Positions 1 through 7,353 of a stretch of DNA of 64,000 bases are shown one piece after another. The stretch's first letter is position 1; each line of letters opens with the position of its first letter. Origin of the DNA: an uncultured Caryophanales bacterium. GTDB taxonomy: Bacteria > Bacillota_I > Bacilli_A > RFN20 > CAG-288. Position numbers and translations under genes: made by a program. The notes beneath the pieces were generated by a model that was not told where the DNA came from, did not search any database, and was given only the letters and a program-made list of their open reading frames with translations. The stretch is from NCBI GenBank assembly GCA_949287425.1, contig CASEGJ010000003.1, positions 72,993 to 136,992 on the forward strand, given 5' to 3'.

Positions 1-196
1 AAACTGAATGAAACCGCAAGAAGTTATAAGACTTTGGCACTAGAGGCTAAAGATATTTCTAATTTTACATTTGTTTGGTTTACAGATGGAACGGGGGTGG
101 AATTCAGCAAGACATAATCTAGAAGAAACTTTTGATGTTTTAGAAACAATATATAATTTAAAAGATTTAGATAATGGAGCATTAAATCATTTATAA
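1..196 (+). pseudogene. C-terminal fragment of a DpnII/MboI-like type II restriction endonuclease, frameshifted
   Basis: The gene enters from the left edge. Frame 1 reads a tail containing NFTFVWFTDGTG and then hits a stop at 115-117. Moving one frame after the G run at 93-97 restores a convincing continuation, GWNSARHNLEETFDVLETI, then IYNLKDLDNGAL and a stop at 194-196. The joined text TDG-x-GW-x-x-A-x-x-NL-x-ETFDVL matches what I recall of the extreme C-terminus of DpnII/MboI-type (GATC) restriction endonucleases. The break is therefore one extra G in a five-G tract: either true inactivation or an assembly error. The 5' end and any partner methylase lie outside the window. Family assignment is by pattern recall and is moderately sure; the frameshift is directly visible. 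Confidence 0.6.
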
Positions 197-221
197 AAAA
201 ATTAAAGCAAGTGATAAGGAT

Positions 222-334
222 AAAAAGTGGCAAAAATTGATTAAAACTCGTAAAAAGTGGTAATTTCTAAAACACGAAACATATAAAAAAGTGGTAATTT
301 TAGTGAAAAAATTATAAAAAGTGGCAATTTGACA
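222..334. mobile_element. Probable solo end of an IS21-family insertion sequence (four spaced repeats)
   Basis: Four direct copies of AAAAAGTGGYAAWWW start near 222, 252, 286 and 316, about 30-34 bp (three helical turns) apart, and the last ends ...GCAATTTGACA at 334. Read from the other strand the end is TGTCAAATTGCCACTTTTT, starting with TG. IS21-family elements have TG...CA termini and several internal transposase-binding repeats of this GTGGCAA type. No istA or istB lies in the window, so this is a remnant or the right end of an element whose body is to the left. Alternative: iteron-like protein-binding sites. Confidence 0.5.
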
Positions 335-391
335 TATAATTTAGATTTTAATTTTATAATTATATATAGAAGGGAAATGTAATAAAGTATT

Positions 392-898
392 ATGTTAGAT
401 GCAATTAAAAATAGAAGAAGTGTAAGAGTGTTTAATTCTAAAAAGGTTGAAGAAGAAAAAATAAATGAACTTTTAAAAGCTGGGATGCAAGCACCTAGTG
501 CTAAAAATCAACAAGCGTGGAAATTTATAGTAATAACCTCAAAAGATATTATTGTAGAAATTGCTAATATGTCTAAATATTCTAAACCTTGTTTAACTGC
601 TAGTTTAGTTATTATTCCTTGTATAGATAAAAATAAAATCACAACTCCTAATTACGTTGAACAAGATTTAGCTTTAGCTAGTGAAAATATTATGTTAGAA
701 GCTGTTAATCAAGGTTTATCTAGCGTTATATTAGGGACTTATCCAGATAAAGATAGAGTTAACTTTTTAATTAAATTGTTAAAATTAGACTCTAATTTAG
801 TTCCATTTTCTACTATATGTTTAGGGTATAGTTTAAATGATGATGATAATCATTATATAGATAGATTTAATAAAGATAATATTATTAGAATAGATTAA
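392..898 (+). CDS. Nitroreductase-family flavoprotein
   Basis: 168 aa, the usual length of a small FMN-dependent nitroreductase. The N-terminal SVR-x-F and the APSAKNQQAWKFIVI segment (about residues 34-48) form the FMN-phosphate binding signature. Such enzymes reduce nitro groups, quinones or flavins with NAD(P)H in the cytoplasm; the substrate cannot be told from sequence. The stop overlaps the stop of the convergent uridine kinase gene by two bases. Upstream, a TTGACA at 329-334 coincides with the end of the putative insertion sequence and may provide a -35 box; candidate -10 boxes are TTTTAT (352-357) at 17 bp spacing or TATAAT (355-360) at 20 bp. The Shine-Dalgarno sequence is weak: AAGGGA lies about 17 bases before the ATG. 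Confidence 0.88.
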   Translation: MLDAIKNRRSVRVFNSKKVEEEKINELLKAGMQAPSAKNQQAWKFIVITSKDIIVEIANMSKYSKPCLTASLVIIPCIDKNKITTPNYVEQDLALASENIMLEAVNQGLSSVILGTYPDKDRVNFLIKLLKLDSNLVPFSTICLGYSLNDDDNHYIDRFNKDNIIRID

Positions 899-1539
899 TC
901 GCTAGGATATTCTTTATTATTCAAAACAGAGTTTATTAAAGTTGTCATAATATTGATAGCTTTAGACTCTCCAGCTGTTGTCCCTTCGTTATAAATAATA
1001 GTATCAGCGTAAAATTGAGTTGGTTTTACAAATTCATCATACATAGGTTTAACAGTATCAAAATACTGATTGATAATATAATCGTAAGATCTATTTGTTC
1101 TTTCAGAATGATCTCTAATTAATCTACGTAAGAACCTTCTTTCTGGAGAAGCTCCAATAAATATTTTTAAATCTGCAATTTTTCTTAAAGTGGGATTTTC
1201 TAATGCCATAATCCCTTCAAAGATAATAACTCTTTTTGGGGTAATTTCTTCTATTTTATCTGAACGGGTTTGATTATTAAAATCATAGACGGGCTTTTTA
1301 ATAGTTTCGCCTTTTTTTAATGCTGAAATTTGTAAGAGAATTAAAGGCCAATCGAAGGCATTAGGATGATCGAAGTTTTGCTTTTTTCTTTCTTCTAAAG
1401 GTAAATGAGAAAGATCTTTATAATAATCATCAAAAGAAATTAAAGTGATATTTTCATTTCCTAATCTTTCTATCGCTTTTTTGGTTATAAATGTTTTTCC
1501 AGAAGATGATCCTCCGCCGACAAGAATTATTTTAGCCAT
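895..1539 (-). CDS. udk: Uridine kinase
   Basis: 214 aa from the ATG at 1537-1539, chosen over an in-frame ATG 13 codons upstream because a GGAGAA ribosome site lies just before it and the protein then begins MAKIILVGGGSSSGKT. That P-loop, the DDYYKD segment, the FDHPNAFDWPL segment and the ERFLRRLIRD-like lid segment (here ERRFLRRLIRDHSERT) are typical of uridine/cytidine kinases of the PRK superfamily. It phosphorylates uridine and cytidine to UMP and CMP in pyrimidine salvage in the cytoplasm. It stands alone and is convergent with the nitroreductase gene. Confidence 0.93.
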   Translation of the reverse strand: MAKIILVGGGSSSGKTFITKKAIERLGNENITLISFDDYYKDLSHLPLEERKKQNFDHPNAFDWPLILLQISALKKGETIKKPVYDFNNQTRSDKIEEITPKRVIIFEGIMALENPTLRKIADLKIFIGASPERRFLRRLIRDHSERTNRSYDYIINQYFDTVKPMYDEFVKPTQFYADTIIYNEGTTAGESKAINIMTTLINSVLNNKEYPSD

Positions 1540-1758
1540 AATTATTCTCCTTTTCCCATTATTTATTATAAGGAACAACGCTATTTATTTTAAGCAAAAC
1601 AAAAAAATAATCGTATTTTTTGTTTTAAATTAGTATTCTAATTTTAAAAAGATATCTCAATTATTAAAAAATAAAAAAAATTGTTGTATTTTAAAAAATT
1701 AAACTTTAAAATTAAATTAATGTTTTGAAAGAAAAACTGAAAAGAAAGGATTTTGCTT

Positions 1759-3930
1759 ATGAAAAAGAAGTTGTGTCTTCTAGTTCTTAGCGTTTCTAGC
1801 TTAGCTATTATTCCTAGTTTATTGGTACCTATTACACCAAGTGTTGTAGATGGTGATCCAATAGTTAAAAAGGAAGCTAGTGTTAGTCACACTATTACTA
1901 ATTCTTTACCAAATCAAATTACTTTATTAGACGCTCCAACTAGTGCTGTAAGTGGAGAAGTTGTCGAATTAAAAGTTGAATTTGATGCTGACAAAGTTGA
2001 GTTACGTTCTTTGCTAGTTAATGGTAATAAGGCTGCTAAAGTAGATGATAAAAATTACTATTTTATTATGCCTGATGCTGATGTAACTATTACTTGTGAT
2101 GCCACTATTAAAGGTGAATTTACAATTACTAACGCTTCTGAAGATGATGGAATTATCTTACAAGGCTTAGCAGAAGGGAAATTAAATGCAGGAGATCAAG
2201 TTAAATTTTCTGTTTTGACTAAAGAAGGATCTGCAAATAACTTTACCGGTGATTTAAGTATTTATTATGTTGATGTAAATTCAACTAAACAGGAAGTTAA
2301 TTTTACTGTTGATGAAAATATATATACGTTTACAATGCCGGCTGCTAATGTTGTAATTGAAGCGGAAGTTGAAGCTAGATTATTTAGAGTTAAGGAGTTA
2401 GTAGCAGATTTACCTAACGATCCAACAGGATGGGATTTTATAAATTATATTTATGAAACTAAAGTGGGTGAAGATACTAGAACTTCTATTAACACTAAAC
2501 AAGCTGCTTACGCCGGGTCTACAATTACTGTTGAATTTGCTGATAACAATATAAGTTATGTCGCTACTGGTGTAACTATTGTTGAAACAGGTGAACATAT
2601 TCCTCTTACTGCAGGAAGCGATGAATTGACATTTGTAATGCCAACTCACGATGTAAGTTTAAAACCTACTTTTGCTGAAAATTATGTTCCATTCACATTA
2701 ACTGATTCTGAACATTTTACTTTAGAAGCTTATACCAAAAATGAAGAAGGCGAATATGAATTACTAGATGAACATACCGCTATTCCTGGAACTATGGTTT
2801 ATTTCAAGGTTGAAGGAAATGATCCAGATTATAAAGTGGATTATTTAGCTGGTAGCTATACATCAACTTGGGGAAGCTCTTCTTCTATTAGTAAGAACGC
2901 CTTTGAGTTACAAGATGATGGTTATTACGCTTTTGAAATGTTAAATGAAGATGATATAGAAATCTCTCCAGTTGAAATTGCTGCCCAGACTTTAATTTTA
3001 AATAACTCGGAGCATTTAACTTTGTCTGCATTTACAAAGAATGAAGATGGAAGTTATTCTCCTGTTACTAAATTCTTCGCTGGCGACACCTTATATTTCA
3101 AAGTAGATGGAGCTAATGAAGATTATACTATTCATTCAGTTAGAGTAGCTTATGTTACTGAAGCTGGAACTAAATATGAATATACTGCCGAATTACAAGA
3201 TGATGGATATTATATGTATAAAACGGGTGAAAACACTAAAAATTACAATATTACAGTTGTAGAATTAAGTGCCAATTTACTTGAAGGTTATCCGTTCTTA
3301 GGAACATATAAAATAACTAATGTTTATGGATCTAGTTCTGTGAAATTAGATGGTACACCTTCTAACACTATTGAAATTAGCCAAGATGGTAGTATTAATT
3401 TAGATGATGATGAACAGGTTGTAACTTCAGTTGATGGTGAAAAAGAAGATACTACAGGTGTAATAAATATTACAGAAGAAAACGTTGTAGCTTATGGTCC
3501 AAACGTTGTATTTACATCTTATCATTTCGATAAATTAACAAATAATGATAATTACTTCGGTGTAAAAATTAGAAATCCTGAAGCCACTTATACAACTTCA
3601 TCAGTTTCTTTAGATTTATCTGGAATTAAGCACCAAGTTTTCCAAGCTTATGAAACTATCGATGGAGTTACATCTACTGTTTGTACTGCTTATTATGAAT
3701 ATAATAATAGCGCTCAAACAGGAACATATGCTTTAGAAAATGTAGAGCTTAAAAACGCTAGTGGTGAAGTAACTAGATTCCCAAGTGTTAATGATGATGA
3801 ATTAGTTGGAGATAACTTTTTAGATGTTTATGTTGATGGCGTTAAAAAAGGAACAATCCAAATTACTTTTAAAGCATCATCGTGGGGTTCTCCTACAGTA
3901 AGTGCTACTTGGAAAGATGTTACTGCTTAA
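1759..3930 (+). CDS. Secreted surface protein with InlB B-repeat-like domains
   Basis: 723 aa from the ATG at 1759, which has AGAAAGGA eight bases upstream (an in-frame TTG at 1753 is less likely). The N-terminus is a Sec signal peptide of about 25-30 residues with no lipobox. About five beta-rich repeats follow, each ending in a motif such as YYFIMPDADVTIT, YTFTMPAANVVIE or LTFVMPTHDVSL; this 'MP-x-x-DV-x-V' ending is typical of the divergent InlB B-repeat fold of bacterial surface proteins. A C-terminal region starting near GYPFLGTYKITNVYGSSS is shared with the next protein. No LPxTG anchor is present. Probably an adhesin or matrix protein. It forms an operon with its paralogue 24 bases downstream. 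Confidence 0.7.
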   Translation: MKKKLCLLVLSVSSLAIIPSLLVPITPSVVDGDPIVKKEASVSHTITNSLPNQITLLDAPTSAVSGEVVELKVEFDADKVELRSLLVNGNKAAKVDDKNYYFIMPDADVTITCDATIKGEFTITNASEDDGIILQGLAEGKLNAGDQVKFSVLTKEGSANNFTGDLSIYYVDVNSTKQEVNFTVDENIYTFTMPAANVVIEAEVEARLFRVKELVADLPNDPTGWDFINYIYETKVGEDTRTSINTKQAAYAGSTITVEFADNNISYVATGVTIVETGEHIPLTAGSDELTFVMPTHDVSLKPTFAENYVPFTLTDSEHFTLEAYTKNEEGEYELLDEHTAIPGTMVYFKVEGNDPDYKVDYLAGSYTSTWGSSSSISKNAFELQDDGYYAFEMLNEDDIEISPVEIAAQTLILNNSEHLTLSAFTKNEDGSYSPVTKFFAGDTLYFKVDGANEDYTIHSVRVAYVTEAGTKYEYTAELQDDGYYMYKTGENTKNYNITVVELSANLLEGYPFLGTYKITNVYGSSSVKLDGTPSNTIEISQDGSINLDDDEQVVTSVDGEKEDTTGVINITEENVVAYGPNVVFTSYHFDKLTNNDNYFGVKIRNPEATYTTSSVSLDLSGIKHQVFQAYETIDGVTSTVCTAYYEYNNSAQTGTYALENVELKNASGEVTRFPSVNDDELVGDNFLDVYVDGVKKGTIQITFKASSWGSPTVSATWKDVTA

Positions 3931-3954
3931 TAGCTATAGAAAGGAATTAAATTT

Positions 3955-6366
3955 ATGAAAAAAGGAAAATATTTAAGTTTATTATTAGTTGCTATAGCTA
4001 GTGCTAGTTTAGTTGGTTGTAACACAACTACTAATGATAGTTCTTCCTCTGCACCAACTTCTACATCTAGTGAACCTGTTTCTTCAAGTTCTTCTACTTC
4101 TCAAGAAGAAGTTTCAAGTTCAACTTCAAGTGAAGAAGAAACTTCTACGAGTTCAATTCCAGTTGTTGTTACTCATACAATTACTGTAAATGCTCCTGAT
4201 GGGGTTGTTGCAAATGTTAAGCAAGAAGCTAGCAAAGATGAAACGGTTTTAGTTAGTTTAACTTATGATGAAACTAAACTTGTTATTGATAGTGTCAAAG
4301 CTAATAATGTTGAATGTGGTTTAACTGATGCCAAAACATATTACTTTGTTATGCCTAATGAGGATGTAAATATTGTAATTACAGCTCATGCAAAAGATAA
4401 CGTTGTAACTCACAATTTAGCAATGGCAACTGAAGGGGTTAGTTTAATAGGAGTTCAATCTAGCTATAAAGTAGGTGATAAAGTTAGCTTTAAATTAGCG
4501 GCTCAACCAGGTTATGTTATTAATGGTGGAGTTGAAGTAGTTCCTAGTGATAGTACAAATACTCAAGAAATCACACTAACTACTTCTACATTATCAGGTG
4601 AAACTATCTATGAATTTACTATGCCTGATTTTGATGTTAATGTTAAATGTGATGCAGTATTAGGCGTCTATTCAATCACTTGCGATGATGAGTTAATCGA
4701 TCGTATTTATGAGATAGTTGATGATGAAGAAGTTTCTATTAAAAATGCTGGTGTAGCGACCTATAAATCTACAATTAAAGTTACACTTGAAAGTAATGAC
4801 TATAAAAAAGCGACAGGTGTTAGAATTGTTGAAACTGGTCAAGAAATTATGCTCTTAGAAGGTGAAGATAGTATAACTTTCACTATGCCACATAGAAACA
4901 TTACATTAGAAGCTATTTCTGTTGATTATTTAAGAACTGTTGTAGTAAATAGTTCTGAACATATTACTTTAACTACATACAAGAAGTTAGAAACAGGTGA
5001 AATGGTTCCATCTACTTCGTTCTTATATGATGAAGATGTCTATGTTAAAGCTGATCCTGTTTCTGATGAATGGACCATTAGCGAATTAATGTATACATAT
5101 GGTGATTCTTCATATAATGATACTGAATTAGATGAAGGTGATTTAGAAGATGGCTATTATGTATTTAGTATGCCTAGAGCTGATACAGTTACTATCTCTG
5201 TTACTGAAAAGAATATCGCTATGTTCTTGGATGCTCCATTTATTGGTACTTATTTAGGCTTAAATGTTTTTGGTTCATCTTCGACACCAACTAAAGTAAT
5301 GACATCATTTAGTGCAAGTTATGGTGTTAGAGTAACTAAAGAAGGTCTTTTATATAAGGGATCTAGTAGTTATCCTACTGAATATGAAATTACTACTTTT
5401 GCTGATGGAGTTGCTCAATTAGCAAATGGTGGAGTCTTTGCTTATTCTGATAAGATTATTTTCTCTCAATATTCATTTAATAGTTTAACTGCTAACGATA
5501 ATATTGTGGCCGTTAAGAAGTTAAATGAAGATGATTCAGATGATTTATATAAAGTTGAAGCTGTTGATTTTGATAATAGAAAATATCAAGCTATTCAATT
5601 CTATAGAGACGACCAACCTTATGCTGCGGCATTTATAGATATAGCTAATGGCAAATATTATCTTGACGTTACTTTTGAATTACAAGATGGCGCAACTTCT
5701 ATTACCAGTTTAACTGGTGATCAAAACTACAACGTTTTAGTTGGTGAAAAAGCAATTTATAACGTTGGTGTTGTCGATGGTGAAATGAAAACAATCGATG
5801 CAGTAAAAGGAACTTATACTAATACAGATACTGATAGTGAATTAACTACTTTAGTATTAGATGGGGTTGGAAAAGCGACTTTAGGTGATAAAACTGGATT
5901 AAGTTATTCTGTTACTGAAGATGGTAAGATTAAAATTACTGAAGACGTGACAGTTTATACAATTACTTTAGATGACACAACCTTTACTATTGAAAGTGTT
6001 GAAACTGTTGAAAATAACGTTATTGGTAAGACTTTCTCTGGTGAATATGTAGGTAGTACAGATGATACATATACTTTATCTATCGAATTTGTCGATGCGA
6101 CAAAATGTTATGTTTTGTCTAAAGGTGGTTCAATAGATTATATCGGTGGATCAGCTGCTAGAGATAATTTAGAAAATCAAACTTATACCATTTCTGCTAA
6201 TGCTGAAGGTCAAACAGTTATTACTGCTACAACTTGGAATTTCTCCAATGAAGTTACATTAGTAATGGTTCTTAGTGAAGATGGAAACACATTAACAGTT
6301 ACTAATGATGCGACTAACGTATATACTACAGCAGGTACAGTTCTTACTATAGAAGTAGAAGAATAA
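3955..6366 (+). CDS. Surface lipoprotein with InlB B-repeat-like domains, paralogue of the preceding gene
   Basis: 803 aa. The lipobox LVGC places the lipidated Cys at residue 22, followed by a Ser/Thr/Glu-rich linker to about residue 70. Beta repeats end in YYFVMPNEDVNIVI, YEFTMPDFDVNVK, ITFTMPHRNITLE and YVFSMPRADTVTI. The segment beginning FIGTYLGLNVFGSSS matches the C-terminal domain of the upstream protein, so the two arose by duplication; here about 150 further residues follow. An AAAGGAA ribosome site precedes the start and a strong terminator follows the stop. Expected to be membrane-anchored and surface-exposed; the ligand is unknown. Confidence 0.7.
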   Translation: MKKGKYLSLLLVAIASASLVGCNTTTNDSSSSAPTSTSSEPVSSSSSTSQEEVSSSTSSEEETSTSSIPVVVTHTITVNAPDGVVANVKQEASKDETVLVSLTYDETKLVIDSVKANNVECGLTDAKTYYFVMPNEDVNIVITAHAKDNVVTHNLAMATEGVSLIGVQSSYKVGDKVSFKLAAQPGYVINGGVEVVPSDSTNTQEITLTTSTLSGETIYEFTMPDFDVNVKCDAVLGVYSITCDDELIDRIYEIVDDEEVSIKNAGVATYKSTIKVTLESNDYKKATGVRIVETGQEIMLLEGEDSITFTMPHRNITLEAISVDYLRTVVVNSSEHITLTTYKKLETGEMVPSTSFLYDEDVYVKADPVSDEWTISELMYTYGDSSYNDTELDEGDLEDGYYVFSMPRADTVTISVTEKNIAMFLDAPFIGTYLGLNVFGSSSTPTKVMTSFSASYGVRVTKEGLLYKGSSSYPTEYEITTFADGVAQLANGGVFAYSDKIIFSQYSFNSLTANDNIVAVKKLNEDDSDDLYKVEAVDFDNRKYQAIQFYRDDQPYAAAFIDIANGKYYLDVTFELQDGATSITSLTGDQNYNVLVGEKAIYNVGVVDGEMKTIDAVKGTYTNTDTDSELTTLVLDGVGKATLGDKTGLSYSVTEDGKIKITEDVTVYTITLDDTTFTIESVETVENNVIGKTFSGEYVGSTDDTYTLSIEFVDATKCYVLSKGGSIDYIGGSAARDNLENQTYTISANAEGQTVITATTWNFSNEVTLVMVLSEDGNTLTVTNDATNVYTTAGTVLTIEVEE

Positions 6367-6387
6367 CAATCAATTAGTATATCTATT

Positions 6388-6421
6388 ATGAGGTTACTAT
6401 TAATTTAGTAGCCTCATTTTT
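6388..6421 (+). terminator. Rho-independent terminator of the surface-protein pair
   Basis: An ATGAGGTTACTA / TAGTAGCCTCAT stem (one G-U pair) with a six-base loop is followed by a run of T. Confidence 0.92.
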
Positions 6422-6465
6422 AATTAGAAAAAACAAATTTTTTATTGATTAAACTTAACTAGGTA

Positions 6466-6556
6466 AGTAAAATATCTTTCGAGGGAGTAGGATACTACAC
6501 TTAGTGGTAATTCAACATACTGGGAATCCCCTGGATTATCTTAATTTCCGAGACTC
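6466..6556 (+). promoter_or_regulatory. yybP-ykoY manganese riboswitch
   Basis: The leader between the terminator and mntP contains the conserved GAGGGAGTAGG (about 6481-6491) and the closing TTTCCGAGAC (6545-6554), with two internal hairpins between them, as in the yybP-ykoY family of Mn2+-sensing RNAs. The downstream gene is the manganese exporter MntP, the classic target. ATCTTT at 6474-6479 could pair either with GAGA of the aptamer base or with GGAGAT (6564-6569), the ribosome site of mntP, which suggests translational control. The pairing is my inference; the family call rests on motifs and context. Confidence 0.8.
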
Positions 6557-6574
6557 ATATAAAGGAGATTTTAT

Positions 6575-7147
6575 ATGGATTGGATTAATGTATGTTTAAC
6601 TAGTGTATCTATGTCTATCGATGCTATGACTATCTCAGCTGTTGATGGTCTTCAAGAAAGGGAAATGAAGTTACAAAAGACTTTATTTATCGCTTTTATA
6701 TTTGGCTTATTTCAATTTATTATGCCTGTTATAGGTTATTTTGTCGGTTATTCATTTAAAGAAGAGCTTGAAAGATATATTCCTTGGATTGCTTTTTCTA
6801 TTTTAACTTTATTAGGAATTAAATCTTTAATTGATTGGTATCTTGATTTCAGAAAAAAAGATCAAGAAAAATTAGAGGGTAAGACATTTGGGCTTTTAGA
6901 AATATTAATTCAAGGGATTGCTACATCAATTGATGCTTTATGTATTGGTTTTGTTTATTTAAATTTAGGAATAGGAGATGCTTTATTAGTTTTTGGCATA
7001 ATTGGTATTACTACTTTTGTTTTATCTAGTTTAACTGGTGTATTTGCTAATAAATTAGCATCTAAATTGGAAAGATGGGCTTCTTTAATTGCTGGGTTAG
7101 TTTTTATTAGTATAGGATTAAAAATTTTACTTGAGGGAATTTTATAA
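6575..7147 (+). CDS. mntP: Manganese efflux pump MntP
   Basis: 190 aa, about six membrane helices in two repeated halves. The repeats carry the family's conserved acidic motifs: SMSIDAMTISAVDG (residues 12-25) and ATSIDALCIGFVY (about 114-126). MntP (YebN) exports Mn2+ across the cytoplasmic membrane and prevents manganese toxicity. Start: AAAGGAG lies eight bases upstream of the ATG. It is a single-gene unit behind the riboswitch, which would raise expression when Mn2+ is high. Confidence 0.93.
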   Translation: MDWINVCLTSVSMSIDAMTISAVDGLQEREMKLQKTLFIAFIFGLFQFIMPVIGYFVGYSFKEELERYIPWIAFSILTLLGIKSLIDWYLDFRKKDQEKLEGKTFGLLEILIQGIATSIDALCIGFVYLNLGIGDALLVFGIIGITTFVLSSLTGVFANKLASKLERWASLIAGLVFISIGLKILLEGIL

Positions 7148-7240
7148 AAATAGATTTGAAATTAGATATTTTATATTGGTAGGCTTAATTTCTTATGTAA
7201 AGTAAACCTCATATTTTACAAATGTTGCGTAAATTTAAAA

Positions 7241-7260
7241 TAGTGTATAAATATACACTA
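7241..7260. promoter_or_regulatory. 20-bp palindrome, operator-like
   Basis: TAGTGTATA and TATACACTA form perfect 9-bp arms around a two-base AA centre. The site overlaps a plausible -10 region (TATAAA) and is followed at once by GAGGTGATATTATG. It looks like the operator of a dimeric repressor, for example of the GntR/YtrA type, but no such gene is adjacent. Confidence 0.55.
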
Positions 7261-7271
7261 GAGGTGATATT

Positions 7272-7313
7272 ATGCTAAGAAAAATCCAAATTAAAAACCC
7301 TATTAGAAATTAA
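7272..7313 (+). CDS. Possible 13-residue peptide ORF or start of a deleted gene
   Basis: ATG at 7272 has a good ribosome site (GAGGTGAT) and encodes MLRKIQIKNPIRN before TAA. The codons run directly into a terminator stem. It could be a leader peptide, or the first codons of a lost autoregulated repressor whose operator remains at 7241-7260. Too short for a function call. Confidence 0.25.
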   Translation: MLRKIQIKNPIRN

Positions 7314-7327
7314 TCTAGTAGGGTTTT
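7294..7327. terminator. Bidirectional terminator
   Basis: AAAACCCTATTAG and CTAGTAGGGTTTT form a 13-bp stem (one G-U pair) with an 8-base loop. T runs are present on both strands, so it can end the short + transcript and the ABC transporter gene on the - strand. Confidence 0.85.
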
Positions 7328-7353
7328 AATGTTGATTTTATTTATTTAGTTTA

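Noticed and set aside
24..233. Open frame on the - strand at the left edge
   Set aside because: It lies over the restriction-enzyme tail, whose protein sequence is convincing on the + strand.
4035..4170. Repetitive Ser/Thr-linker DNA in several genes as a CRISPR or tandem repeat
   Set aside because: The repeats are irregular codon-level repeats of TCT, AGT and ACT in lipoprotein linkers, without constant unit or spacers.
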